DNA from: Tethya wilhelma
Lineage: Eukaryota > Porifera > Demospongiae > Tethyida > Tethyidae
Length of the DNA stretch: 64,000 bases
Direction of reading: 5' to 3'
Assembly (NCBI GenBank): GCA_964030475.1
Contig: CAXIPT010000006.1
Location: forward strand, 3,833,134 to 3,897,133
The notes beneath the pieces are model-generated. The model saw only the letters and a list, made by a program, of their open reading frames with translations. It was not told where the DNA came from and did not search any database. Positions 10,565 through 21,701 of this stretch are shown here, in pieces. The position numbers and the translations under genes are program-made. How positions within the stretch are numbered: the first letter of the stretch is position 1; each line of letters opens with the position of its first letter.

Positions 10565-11633
10565 ATGGAGTCCATGTGGGTGTGCGTATTGGTATTGGTG
10601 GTGGCAATTTTTCTGTTTATCTACAGGTCAGCAGGTACCATTCAAAGTGTAGTATTATTATAGGCAGTGCTTAAGTTAATTCTGCCATAGATATAATAGC
10701 TTCTGCCAAGAGTATTATAATACCCATGCTTTTTGCTAATAGCACAATAAGTAATGACCATCTGTGTTAGTCATCTTGTAATAATATAGGTTTATGTATT
10801 TTCCTTGGACTATTCTACAAAAGTATGGATTGAAGGGACCAACTCCACTGCCTTTATTTGGCAACAACTTTGAAATCTCAAAACTAGTACGTATAATAGG
10901 ATAATTTCTATAGATATTCAGGAGCTCATATTATATACTCTTATTATTTAAACATGCGGATTTATTTGTAAGATGTATACATGTATGCATATATGCTCTT
11001 CAATCCCATGCAGGGACTTATAAAGTTTTATGAGAAATACTACAAGAAATATGGTCCAATTTTTGGGTAAACTAGAATCTTTACAATATAGACTCTTTAC
11101 TCTGCCAGAATGCTCATATTGTGTTGTTTTCTTCTAGATACTACGTGGCTAATTATCCAATGATATTTGTGGCCGACCCTGAGATGATCAAACAGATTAC
11201 CGTCATAGAATTTGATGTCTTCATGGATAGACGGGTATTATATTAAATCCACGGGCAGTAATATGTGGCATAATTATTAAGAGACTGATGCGTACAATGT
11301 ATTATTACAAGTAGTAAAAATTTCAAAAAAATAAGCAAGTGTAGGAATGACATTGTCTCAATTTCGGCACATGACTACTTAATTTTTATTCTTGATCCCT
11401 CATGCATATGGATCCCGGTTCAGTGTTGTAAAATTCAATGATGTGTACATTTACTGTAGTAGTACTGTAGGTTATTATTGCATTGGTTCGAATTTCTACT
11501 AATCAGTTGGCTATAAGCAGTGAAGTAAACTATAAAAGAAAGGTAACTTAAATTGGACCGCTGGCAAAGAGTTGGGCATAAAAAATGAAGTAGTCATGTG
11601 CTGAAATTGCACTGTTGTGGCTTCCAACCAACG

Positions 11634-11686
<53 letters not shown>

Positions 11687-12048
11687 GAGTGCTCTAAAAG
11701 GTTTCTGTGAGTTTTGTTGATGCCATGTTAAACTAAAACTGTCTGAAGGATGCTTTAAGCCATGTTTGAAAGCTTAGCTGTTTTTTTCTGAGGATTTATA
11801 AGCATGAACATTTTGTATTGTGTCTATGGGACAGGCGGCCCATTCCTACCATACTTACTACCATACGTATGATAGTTACTTGATTCAAAGATGACATGCA
11901 TTATGTATATACCTTGCTTGCTTCCAAAAAGCTTCCTCCTAAATTTGCTGAGTACCAGGTACAGGGACTCCTTGGAAAACATGGAGAAAAATGGAGGACA
12001 GCCAGAAAGACCTTGTCACCAACATTCTCTTCAGCTAAGTTGAAAATG

Positions 12049-12086
<38 letters not shown>

Positions 12087-15000
12087 TGTAGGCTGCATGC
12101 ACACACATTTATGTACTCCTATGAATATATGGCTATAATAGGCTGAAGACAGTACATGGGATGATACTGCGCGGGGATGTCTGTAGCAACAATAACAATA
12201 GTTGTGCTGCTATAACATTATTAATACAGATGGTTCCATTGATCACAAAAAGTGTGAATACCCTGGTTACTGATATTGTTGGTACAAAGGCTGATTCAGA
12301 AGAGAGTATCGAAATGTATAGGTAAAGAATTTTATAACATAATATAATATTATTACAGCAGTTTCTTACGTAGGATCACATAATACTGTATATGTGTAAC
12401 ACAGGGTGTTTAGCTTGTTCACCATGGAGATCATTCTAGCTGTTGCTTTTGGTCGGAAAGTGAATATACAGCTGGGTGAAGCTAATGAGCTCACAATTGC
12501 AGCTGATGGTATTTTTAACCAGTCAACTCTAACTGTTATACCTAGAGGATGGTTTGAAAATCTATGCGGTATGACAACTAAACTATATGATTTTTTTATT
12601 TTGTAGTCTTTCCATTTCAATTTTGATAGTTGCTAAGAGACTGACTCAAAGGCAAAGCTAGCATGATAATTATTTGTTATTATTATTATATTGCAGCTGT
12701 ATTAACTCCTTTGCAACATATTTTACCCTTACTAACTCGGAATAAACCTGTCTCCAAACACTGGAAAATGCTTTATTTCACTACCTTGAGCATAGTAGAA
12801 GCCCGACGAAAAGAAAAGGGACAAGTTAGTATAATTGAATAACTGATTATTATTACAATATATCGAAAACTGATCATGTGGCTTGATTGAGGGTGCATCT
12901 GCATTTTACAATATTTGTTCTTGCACATACAGTAACTATTTTTAATTTTTTAAATTTAGCACAATGATCTACTTCAGCTCTTGATAGATGCAATTAAAGA
13001 AGACAATGAGTCCACTAAAACTACAGATCTAGATGTACCCACCACCAGCTCTAGCTGTCCAGTTCACCAACCCAACTCTGAAGGAAAGTTCACTGATGAA
13101 GACATTGTTGACTATTCAGGTGGTTTCCTGCTAGCTGGCTATGAGACCACTTCCAACACTCTGGCCTACACCTCATACCTGTTGGCTCTCAATCCTGAGA
13201 TCCAGGAGAAGCTACACAGAGAGATTGATGACTACTTTGAAGAAAAACCAGTGAGCAGATCTGATTGTAATAAACTCCAAAGGGGTAGGAGCATGTTGAA
13301 AAGTATACGTAGAGGGCACTTAAGCTTTCAAGGGAGGCCTGGGGCATGCTCCCATGCACAGATGGCCATGGATATGCACTATGCTGAGTTCAAAAGTGGA
13401 GGGGGGGACATTTCCCCTTTTACCCGTCTAAACTCCAATGCAAGATTTTACTTTTAACTATGTATAGGATGCAAATCTTTATGAAGCCACTCAGAATATT
13501 ACGTACCTAGACAATGTAATCCAAGAGTCATTACGAATGTACTCAACTGCTGCTAGGTAAGCTCTGCCATGTATAACATGCAAACAGTAATGTATGAGGC
13601 ATAAAATTAATGCAACTGTAGAACTAGCCGAATCTGTTCAAGAACTATCACCATCGATGGTGTGACATTTCCAAAGGGAGTTTCTGTGATAATACCCATG
13701 CACATTCTGCACAGTGATCCAAAATACTGGAATGATCCAGACAAGTTTGATCCCAATAGGTCTGTATACTGAAATGCAGTCTCTAAAGTTGATTTCAATT
13801 TATTTTTCTTATATAGGTTTACAGTTGAGGAGAAGGCCAAACGTCCTCAGTTGGCTCACATGCCATTTGGGTTTGGTCCTCGCAACTGTATTGGGATGAG
13901 GTTTGCTCTTCTGGAGGCTAAGATGGCTCTCATTGAACTCCTCAAGAAGTACTCCTTTGTCAGAGCACCAGACACTGAGGTATGTGATTCTTGCATGATG
14001 GTGCCAATAATGCTTGATATAAATCCCATTAGTCTTGCATGCAAATAAGACCCCCACACTCTATAATCATGCTAGTATATACAAGTATTAAAAATTTCAA
14101 AAAAATTAGTAGTGTAGGAATGGGCAGTGCGGTAAAAAGCATTGGAACAAGACATGTCTCAATTTCGGCACATGACTACTTCATTTTTTTATTTATTGAT
14201 CCCTAATATGGATCCTCAGTGTCATAAATGCAAAGATCTGTATTAATAATTATTATAGTACCATAGCTTATTGTTACATTGGTTTGATTGAATCAGTTGG
14301 CTAAGCAGTGGAGTAAGCCATAATAAGACAGGCAACTTAACTGGACTGCCGGCCAAGAGTTGGGCATAAAAAATGAAGTAGTCATGTGCCGAAATTGAGA
14401 CATGTCTTGTTCCAATGCTTTTTTTACCGCACTGCCCATTCCTACACTACTGAAATTTTTACTACTTGTTCATTCACTTTTTTCAACACTACAGTTTGCA
14501 GACTAGACTGGTTAGTCTCTATAAAAAGCTTGAGTAGTACATGTAGCTAGCCTACAATGCATTTCGTTGGAAGAGGCTAATGCGCATGCGCAAAATAATG
14601 CCACGTGATAGATGACCTTTGAACTCTACATACGTATACAGAAATAGCTGCATTTTAGTACATGAATAATATTTATACACTAAGTTTCAAAGCTTTCTAG
14701 TTTTTGTTTAGGCCTATTTCAGTATTTGAGATTGAAATGAGTATCAAGGAATGTAGTACCCATGAAAAGAAGTTGTGCTGTCAAAGTTGGCTCAACACAT
14801 TCTGATTCTCTGGAAATCCTTTTCAAGTAAGTCAGTTAGGAAGTAGGAACCAGGGGGGCCACTGGCCCCCATTTTGTTTGACTAGATTTTTATGGTGGAG
14901 TAGGAACCAGGGGGGCCACTGGCCCCCCCAATACTTTTGCTAGAGGGGCTTGGCCCCCATAATAACGATGAGGTGGCGGCTGATCATAAATGTAGGGAGA

Positions 15001-15643
15001 AGCAAAAGGAAACATGCAGCAGAACTCTGGTTTGTGGTATAAAAGATGCTACAGAATGCACCAGATTTCACCAAAATTACCCAAAATTTCAAAAACTTTC
15101 TCGGGGGGCATGCCCCCAGACCCCCCTAGTCTAAGATTTGTTGCTTTGTGATAAAACCATTTAGTCAATTCTAAGATCTGGGCTATAGTCCAGCATACAA
15201 GACAAAAAAAACTCAGTTGGCCCCCCCAATGTCAAATTTAAATAGTTCCTACTCCACTGCGTACCTACATTAGAGAACAAAAATGTCACTATGGTGGCTT
15301 CCCAATAGCGCTCACTTAGTGACTACGAGTGCTGAGGAGAGTTTTTGTGAGTTTTAGGCCTTGCATGTAATTGGTAATCTGTCAGTAAGAGCCTCTGAGC
15401 ACCTTTGAAGGTTAATTTTGTTTGACTAGATTTTTATGGTGGCCAACATTTTGTATGGTGTCTATGGGACAGTCGGCCCATTCCTACTATATGTACTACC
15501 GTACGTATGATAGCTCTGTTCTTATGTGGACAATGATTGAACAACTGACTCTTAATTTATTTCAGGTTCCTCTTCAAACTACTCTCGGTATTACTTTGAG
15601 TCCTAAAAATGGAGTCTTCCTGAAAATAACAAGTCGAAATTAA
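10565..15643 (+). CDS. Cytochrome P450, clan 3 (CYP3/CYP5-like), complete
   Basis: Thirteen exons give 522 residues: 10565-10626, 10790-10886, 11014-11066, 11138-11234, 11932-12048, 12230-12321, 12405-12568, 12697-12824, 12960-13250, 13468-13556, 13622-13759, 13817-13979, 15566-15643. An N-terminal membrane anchor (MWVCVLVLVVAIFLFIY) precedes GLKGPTPLPLFGN. Helix C has WRTAR, helix I has LLAGYETTSNT (oxygen-activation Thr), helix K has ESLR, and the haem loop is FGFGPRNCIG with the Cys ligand. These are the marks of an active microsomal monooxygenase; the 'GMRFALLEAKMAL' stretch after the haem loop is typical of CYP3-like enzymes. Intron 4 and intron 12 are swollen by family A elements and other repeats. 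The paralogues at 23800 and 26041 share every comparable intron position. Confidence 0.93.
11309..11620. repeat. Foldback element, family A, copy 2, in P450 intron 4
   Basis: The left arm has the CAAGTAGTAAAAATTTC start and the CAATTTCGGCACATGACTAC block. The right arm is the inverted match near 11575-11615 (AATGAAGTAGTCATGTGC). It is shorter and more diverged than copies at 183 and 14083. Confidence 0.8.
11637..11685. repeat. (TC)n microsatellite
   Basis: About 24 uninterrupted TC units in P450 intron 4. Confidence 0.95.
11816..11880. repeat. Dispersed repeat, shared with 15447-15512
   Basis: ATTTTGTATTGTGTCTATGG, then GGCCCATTCCTAC and ACCATACGTATGATAG, recurs with few changes at 15447-15512. 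Both copies lie in P450 introns (4 and 12). The sequences upstream of each, ending in GTGAGTTTT-like text, also correspond loosely, so a longer decayed element is likely. Confidence 0.7.
12053..12086. repeat. (GT)n microsatellite at P450 exon 5 donor
   Basis: The exon 5 donor gtgagt runs directly into a GT repeat. The matching intron of the second P450 copy carries an even longer TG tract (23607-23695) next to an assembly gap. Confidence 0.9.
14083..14640. repeat. Foldback element, family A, copy 3
   Basis: Inverted arms about 14083-14190 and 14365-14480 carry GGGCAGTGCGGTAAAAAG and the CGGCACATGACTAC block. The outer right flank to 14640 repeats, reversed, the first 180 bases of the window (motifs CACGTGATAG, GCGCATGCGC, TCAAGC). 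This is the fullest copy and shows that the family has long composite ends. It lies in P450 intron 12. Confidence 0.85.
14845..15256. repeat. G/C-tract-flanked repeat in P450 intron 12
   Basis: The motif GTAGGAACCAGGGGGGCCAC occurs twice (about 14843 and 14900), and an inverted relative (CCCCCCAATGTC...AGTTCCTACTCC) lies near 15223-15256. GGGGGCATGCCCCC appears inside. Probably a non-autonomous insertion. The 65-residue reading frame inside has no recognisable domain. Confidence 0.6.
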
Positions 15644-16032
15644 AACCTGTCTACTGTGTACATAGTCTTTTGATTGCAGATATTGCCTGTCCTATTAATT
15701 TTAAGTTATAATAACTGTCAGTATGTAAGTGACTGTGTACATTCACAAATTCATGGATCAAAATGCAACTGAACTGCTGGAACTGGAAGAGCTCTTTATA
15801 GGACCACGCCGTGGGTGTGGCTGAGTTCCGAGAGCATGTGATCGAATATTGACCCCCTCAATTTTGGCATAATGCCAAAATTGAGGGGGGTCACTTACTA
15901 CTAGTTCTGGATCTGTGACGGTGTTGTATTGACAGTTGTTCTACAGGTCAGTCTGTAGAGATATCGGGCCTAGGTTTGTTAGACCAAGTATTCTTGAGAA
16001 AGTTTGAGCTAGCCTTCAAATTGTTATTAAAG
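15644..16032. other. Spacer with a near-perfect 20-bp-arm hairpin
   Basis: Bases 15850-15893 form GACCCCCTCAATTTTGGCAT and its complement, with a one-base G bulge. The rest is non-coding, with the promoter side of the next UGT copy. Confidence 0.75.
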
Positions 16033-16756
16033 ATGAACAAACTTTACAACTTGTGTGTCATCATAATATTTATTGTTCTATTAAAAGTCTATATCAGTCA
16101 AAGTGGAGTTAATTCCAACCGAGATGATACCACCATGAGTCAGCAGTCAGCTCTAAATGAACATTACTTCAAGAAACTAAAGATTTTATTCTACTCGCTT
16201 CCCTTTGCTGGTCACTATATACCCCTGCTTGCTACTGGTGAGGAACTAGCTCGTAGAGGACACAATGTCACTATGTGTACAGGGGCTGAACTCAATAGGA
16301 ATAAAATCAAACAGCTAGCAGAGAGAGTGGGCATCTCATAATATTATATGCCTGCACATCGTACTTCAGCATGGGATTTATTTCCTCCTAACATTTTTCA
16401 TAAATATACACATTTATCTAAATTGAGGATCACTTTTAGTAATTGGGAGGAGGAGATAAATTGCTATTGTCTTTTTGGTTTAACCATCTTTCCCTCCATC
16501 AAGAAGCAGACAAATGGGATGCGATCATTGCTGATGATCACCTTACTCCATTTCTCATTTGTATTCATAAACAATACAATATTCCAGTATTCCTTCAATC
16601 ATCCACTATACAAAGTTATTTTCAAACTTCTAAAGAGTGGTTTGTACCTTCTCTTATTCTTGGGAACATACTGTATCTTCACAAAAATCGCCATTATTCG
16701 AAAGTATTCATGTTATCATGGATGTTTTTCTGTCCATATTTATTCAAAAACATGTT
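16033..16756 (+). pseudogene. Broken UGT copy (5' half only)
   Basis: Starts with the same MNKLYNL signal type as the UGT at 3663 and reads well to the 'ERVGIS' segment. There a 6-base insertion introduces an in-frame TAA. After the stop the frame resumes at 'MPAHRTSAWDLFPP'. A single T is missing after GAGATAAA (near 16460), shifting the frame, and a further small insertion lies near 16670. The UGT homology ends at about 16756, exactly where a family A foldback fragment (to about 16790) begins. No donor-binding domain remains. Confidence 0.92.
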
Positions 16757-16790
16757 CTACACTGCTTATTTTTTTTGAAATTTTTATGAA
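16757..16790. repeat. Family A foldback fragment at a breakpoint
   Basis: CTACACTGCTTATTTTTTTT followed by a GAAATTTTTA block matches the arm end of family A. It sits between the truncated UGT and the inverted duplicated block starting near 16797, sharing CTAC with the UGT side. Confidence 0.55.
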
Positions 16791-16812
16791 TTAAATATGC
16801 AGATTGACTCAC

Positions 16813-16845
16813 CAATGCAAGGTAGAGATAAATCAATGTCTTCAT
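16813..16845 (-). pseudogene. Orphan signal-peptide exon of a Notch-ligand-like gene
   Basis: Read on the minus strand this is an 11-codon exon, MKTLIYLYLAL, with a gtgagt donor. It matches exon 1 of the gene at 37258 (MKTLIYSYLAL). No further exons follow, because the block is cut at about 16797. It came along with the inverted decarboxylase duplication. Confidence 0.8.
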
Positions 16846-17183
16846 AGCAGCAGTATTTTGATCCACAGATTATTATTGTAACTGACACTGACTGCATGTA
16901 TTCATGCAGTCAGTGTCACCGTTTTATGCTGTGGTAGGGTAGGCTTGGTTAGGGAACACCTCCAAGTGTATAATGTAAGCATGCCTACTTCATTAAAGTG
17001 GGTGTGATTTACTTGCATACTGATCATGTGCTAGCTACATATTAATAATTTATTGGTGGTTTGTGCTACAACAATATTAATGTCCACATTTAGATTGCTA
17101 AAAATTAAAACTATAACACACATTGTCAAGAGCATGCGTGCATTATTGTGCTAACTTAATTAGCACACACACATACCTTACAG

Positions 17184-18425
17184 CTAAGCTAGCCTCTCAA
17201 TTATGTTAGCTAATCTTGAGTTGACGGGAATAATCTTAGTATCCAGGCCAGGTGTCTCTCCACGAAGGTCAAACTCAAGTTCAACACCCGGACAAAAGAT
17301 GAGACAATAAGTTGAGCCACCATAGTGAAACGTTCCCATCTGTTGCCCTTTCCTAACTTTCTGTCCCTCACTAACTCTGATTTCACATGATGATATTTCA
17401 GCCATCCCCACTGCAATGAAACACACCATTCCAATGTAACGGTTATCAGCCTCAATGAATAGTAGGGAACGGGCAGCAACGGCAGTGAGGAAAGCTTGAG
17501 ATAGGCGTAGTGGCTATGCAGAAACTCCAACAGAGTTAGCTGCTGCATAGTAGTTTCCATCGACATTGTAAGCCTTAACAATGGTACCATCTACTGGACT
17601 ATGCCAACGATGGTAGCTGAGTGCTGTGAGATGTGCTTGATAAACCGTTCCTCCGACAAAGCTCTCAGCAAGAGGGTCGCTTGCAAGCATGTGGATTATA
17701 GAGTAAGGTTGTGACTTAATCCAGAATCTGCCCTGACGCTCTACATTGAAAGCAAGTTTGTATGGTGCTGATTCACAAGCATTGACTATGATTCGGCTGT
17801 CATTGGGAAATGCAATTGGACGAGCACCTGGACGGAATTCCCTGGTAAAGAAATCATCCCAAGAACTGAATCCGTAATGCTCCTTTGTTGGGTCACATTT
17901 GAATTCCTCTACAAAGTTCGGCATTGCTTTCATTGCACTCTCACCAAACCACCCCTTTCTAGGGTCTTTGTTCAACACGTACCGCGAGTCTTCTGATTTT
18001 AGAAACAAACATCGATGATTCAAAATTCTCTTCAAGTGTGTGTTGACCTTTTTGCTTAGAAATACACCAATACCACCATCTGCTATCATTAGACTGGCAA
18101 AAATATTAGTGAGAGGAAGGCCAACTGTAGCAGTTTCATTAAACTCAGGAGCCTTTGTTAGTATGGTATCCATCATGCGAAGCAGTTCTTGATAATTCCT
18201 TGCTTGAGAATTTCCTAAAGGATCATTGGTTGAATGTTGAGGAATTTGGGAAAACATTAGATCAAACATCTTGTTAACTTCTGGATCCGTTTCAATGAGC
18301 TCTTTGAAATCTTGAACTGGTGGTGCTAGTGAAGATTCTGAACTGTCACTTGCCAATTTTTCATGACTGTTACCCTGATTTGGTTGTAACCACTGTGGAT
18401 CGCTTGTAGGTCTGAGGCTCTCCAT
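17184..18425 (-). pseudogene. PsiD/PSD-like decarboxylase copy with one nonsense codon
   Basis: Colinear with the intact gene at 35671-36897 and about as long (413 codons ignoring the stop). The only disabling change seen is a CAG-to-TAG at 17514-17516, after 'VGVSA'. Downstream the frame is intact through the pyruvoyl motif region (HYGGSTYC) to a normal end, so the predicted product is a 303-residue protein that lacks the self-processing serine. It has its own ATG (MESLRPTSDPQW). A recent pseudogene, a segregating null allele or a sequencing error would all look like this. Confidence 0.9.
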
Positions 18426-19240
18426 AATAAGTACCGTATAGGGTAGACTACACCCAAGAGTAGATTAATCATTATGCGCCTATTATTATTACTATGTATA
18501 CCTCCGCGGTTGTGGTTAGCCCAAGGCGCTAGGCGCAGCCGAGGGTTACGTAAGGCGCATAATTGCGTCTACCCTTGTTTCCCAGGCCCTCTGCGTGCTT
18601 AAATAAAATCATCTGGTAAGGATCGTTAGCGTAATAAATCAACACTAGCAGCACGTACGTATGCGATATGCAGAGGGCCAGGGGACGAGCTAGTAATTTT
18701 GCGCGTGGGCAGGACTTCTTAGACTGCCCACGTATTTTGCATATGACATCATCAGTTTGTGAATAATTTTGTGAGCCTATGCTGCGCGCTAGCGCTTTGA
18801 CCTGGAACTAGACTACAAGCGCAGCCAATCTGAGCTTGAAGGCCAGATGACAGACGTCAAAAGATTGAAGACCAGACAAAACAGCCAAGTAAACATAAAT
18901 TTGGACTTAGTTTGACTTTAGATATGAGTGATATGTCCAGACATCACTTCTTTTTGCTGTTTTTTTTTTCAAACTTTCTTGCTGCTTTGAGACATTTTGG
19001 CAGGCATTGCCTAGCGTAGTGCTATGCTACTCAAAAACGCTGCTCTTTTGTCTTGCCTCGCGGGCTTGTGCACAACTTGTCAAGAAAAAATCTTCAAGTC
19101 TTGCTTGCTGTGGTTAGGCCGCCTACGTCAGCTACGCTACAAGTTTTCTGATGTCATTCACGTGATTTCGTTCACCAGACCTTCTGCATGCTAGCGATTT
19201 CCAACCCATGTATTCTGCATTATGCAGCTATTGTCTAGTA
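18426..19240. other. Upstream flank with small imperfect inverted repeats
   Basis: GGGTAGAC...ATTATGCGCC near 18440-18485 is inverted at 18560-18590. CCCAGGCCCTCTGC near 18588 is inverted as GCAGAGGGCCAGGGGACG near 18671. Both look like decayed foldback insertions. No gene is visible. Confidence 0.45.
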
Positions 19241-20377
19241 GAGTAAGCCACCAATTATCGGCCACCATCGAATTCGGACGCGATTTTTGACTTACCAGCT
19301 GGTGCAACTACTCCAAGTTTGGTACCACAAGATAGCCCATGAAAAGTTACGCTGGGTAGTGCAGACTTCAAGCCCCGCCCACTCACCTATAAGGTTTCCT
19401 GACATCATTAAGCGCTGGCCGAAAAAAATCAACAATCGGCCACAAACCATCATATTTCGGACTGCAGCTCAAAAATCCCCTTAAACTTATGGTTGAGCTA
19501 CCAAATCTGGAAATCAAGAAGTTCAATCTTCCTGCTACTGATATTCCAAATGGGGACCTGATTGCAAGTATGACCGTCTCTAGCATAGCTGTCATATCAC
19601 CGTGATCGAGCGATCAATAATCGGACACCTATTTTCACCATTTTTACTGAATTCTGCCATCTACGGTAGATGCAAGCGAGATTTGAGGCAGTAGGCATGT
19701 AGAGTAGCTTATTGTTAGCTTCTGTATGCAGTTTGAAGTTGCAATGGCCAACTTTATGCAAATTGTCCATTTATATCCTAGTCGCACCCATATCGATGTA
19801 GACTGGAGTACAGTCTAATGCTTCGTAGAGGTGCGACTAGGAAATAAATGGACAATTTGCATAAAGTTGGCCATTGCAACTTCAAACTGCATACAGAAGC
19901 TAATAATAAGCTACTCTACATGCCTACCGCCTCAAATCTCGCTTGTATCTACCGTAGATGGCAGAATTCAGTAAAAATGGTGAAAATAGGTGTCCGATTA
20001 TTGATTGCTCGATCACGATGATATGACAGCTATGTTAGAGACGGTGATACTTGCAATCAGGTCCCCATTTGGAATATCAGTAGCAGGAAGATTGAACTTC
20101 TTGATTTCCAGATTTGGTAGCTCAACCATAAGTTTTAGGGGTTTTTTGAGCTGCAGTCCGAAATATGATGGTTTATGGCCGATTGTTGATTTTCTTCGGC
20201 CAGCGCTAAATGACGTCAGGAAACCTTACAGGTGAGTGGGCGGGGCTTGAAGTCTGCTCAACCCAGTGTAACTTTTCATGGGCTATCTTGTGGTACCAAA
20301 CTTGGAGTAGTTGCACCAGCTGGTAGGTGAAAAATCGCGTCTGAATTTGATGGTGGCCGATAATTGGTGGCTTACTC
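19241..20377. mobile_element. 1.1-kb foldback element, nearly full-length palindrome
   Basis: The two halves, about 550 bases each, are inverted copies meeting around a short centre near 19795-19830 (GTGCGACTAGGA...). Ends read GAGTAAGCCACCAATTATCG inward, and TA flanks each side (19239-19240, 20378-20379), consistent with a Tc1/mariner-type target. The arms differ by only a few substitutions, so insertion or arm homogenisation was recent. The short reading frames inside (such as 19383-19595 and 20005-20235) are the two arms of the same sequence and have no domain. Confidence 0.9.
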
Positions 20378-20379
20378 TA

Positions 20380-20731
20380 CTGCATGGTCTTACTATTGTG
20401 AATTTTGAAAAAAAAAACAAAACAAAAAACAAAAAAATGATTCATATCAAATTCTCGTGCAGTTTTCTTAAACACCGATTGCTAAGCTGAACTGAAACTT
20501 GCAAGCATTAAAGGTACTAATTTTGGTTGACTTGAACAGGATAGCGTCTTCCTCTTTTTTAGCTAGTGTATCACATGTTTTCGGCGGGAAAGTCCTTGTT
20601 GGTACAACTTATAAATGTGATAACCTTTTACCGTCTATACATTTGATCGATTTTGATCGAGAATTTCAAGAAATTCACAATTGTAATAATGCCTCTTTGC
20701 ATGAAACAATAGTAAAACAATTAAAGCAAAA
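20380..20731. other. Unassigned sequence before assembly gap
   Basis: A stretch from about 20513 to 20731 stays open (beginning VLILVDLNRIASSSF) with no ATG and no recognised domain. It ends at a single N. It may be an exon of an unrelated gene joined here by the assembly. Confidence 0.3.
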
Positions 20732-20732
20732 N
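20732..20732. other. Single-N assembly join
   Basis: Sequence switches without transition from the unassigned stretch to the middle of a UGT donor domain. The true gap size is unknown. Confidence 0.85.
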
Positions 20733-21237
20733 CACAAAGCTATCAGTATTGCAATTTTACATGGAGGTCTAAATGGGATTAATGAAGCACTCTATAATGG
20801 AGTACCACTGATTATAGTGCCATTAGAATATGACCAGCATGGATTGGGAAGCAGAGTTTTTCATCAAGGCCTTGGTGTAATGTTGGATTCTAAAACTCTC
20901 ACAGCTGATAAGATAACCAGTTCTATCACTGAAATTGACTCTGGAGAAATGTTGAACATTCATAGTACAGAAGATCTTTTCTCGGCTGGTGGTGTTGAGA
21001 AAGCAGCAGACTTAATTAGTAGAGTATTACAAAGAGGTTGGATTTGATCACTTGATTCCAGCCTATGCCAAGTACGAGTGGAACTGGGTCCAGTACTATA
21101 ATGTTGATGTGTATTCTCTACTAGCAATCATACTAGTGAGTGTCATCTATTGTTCTCTGAAATGCTGTAGGTTTGTCTGTATAACCTGCTATGAGAGGAA
21201 AGAAAGAAAGCATAATATAGCCACATTATGTTGTTAA
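20733..21237 (+). pseudogene. UGT 3' fragment, frameshifted
   Basis: Begins at 'HKAISIAILHGG' directly after the gap, so the 5' two-thirds is missing from the assembly. Near 20942 the 'GDYRRN' codons are lost and the frame shifts, restored only after 'SAGGVEKAADL', where extra bases are present. The C-terminal transmembrane segment is recognisable (YSLLAIILVSVIYCSL). Closest by eye to the UGT at 3663. Confidence 0.88.
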
Positions 21238-21701
21238 TAGTATACTTTATGGAGTCACAATACATTTCTCCTATAATATTATAATATACGCCAGGAATGC
21301 AATTACAGCAGTAATAATTATTGTACTATCATGTACTTTTCATGTAATTTAACATGATTTTAATTAGTAATACATTCTGTGGTTTTAGTAATTGCACTCT
21401 CGCATATATAATTAAAATCATGTAAACTTGCCTCAATTTTGTGTTTATCCCTCTATAAAATTGTGATATTAGCTAATTTTCCTCCATAAAATGATACAAC
21501 CGGTTAACCACAGAAGCAACAAAGTGCAAGTATAAGCCATACACAAGTTGTTGCTCAGTAACAAAAAACGTCACAAAAGGTCATATAACGTCATAAAACG
21601 TCACCCATTTTATTTTTAGTAACAAAACAGCGCTTATAATTATCTAGTGACGCAGTTCCTTTTAACTTTGACGACCATTTTCAATTACCATTATCTGAGA
21701 G
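21238..21701. other. UGT 3' flank and conserved upstream block
   Basis: AT-rich, ending in a copy of the UGT upstream block (GAAGCAACAAAGTGCAAG near 21510, CACAAGTTGTTG near 21542, GACGACCATTTTCAA near 21670). Short direct repeats of an AACGTCA motif occur at 21565-21605. Confidence 0.5.

Noticed and set aside
15850..15893. Possible terminator or microRNA hairpin
   Set aside because: Perfect short hairpins of this kind occur repeatedly here as micro-foldback insertions; no evidence for a processed RNA.
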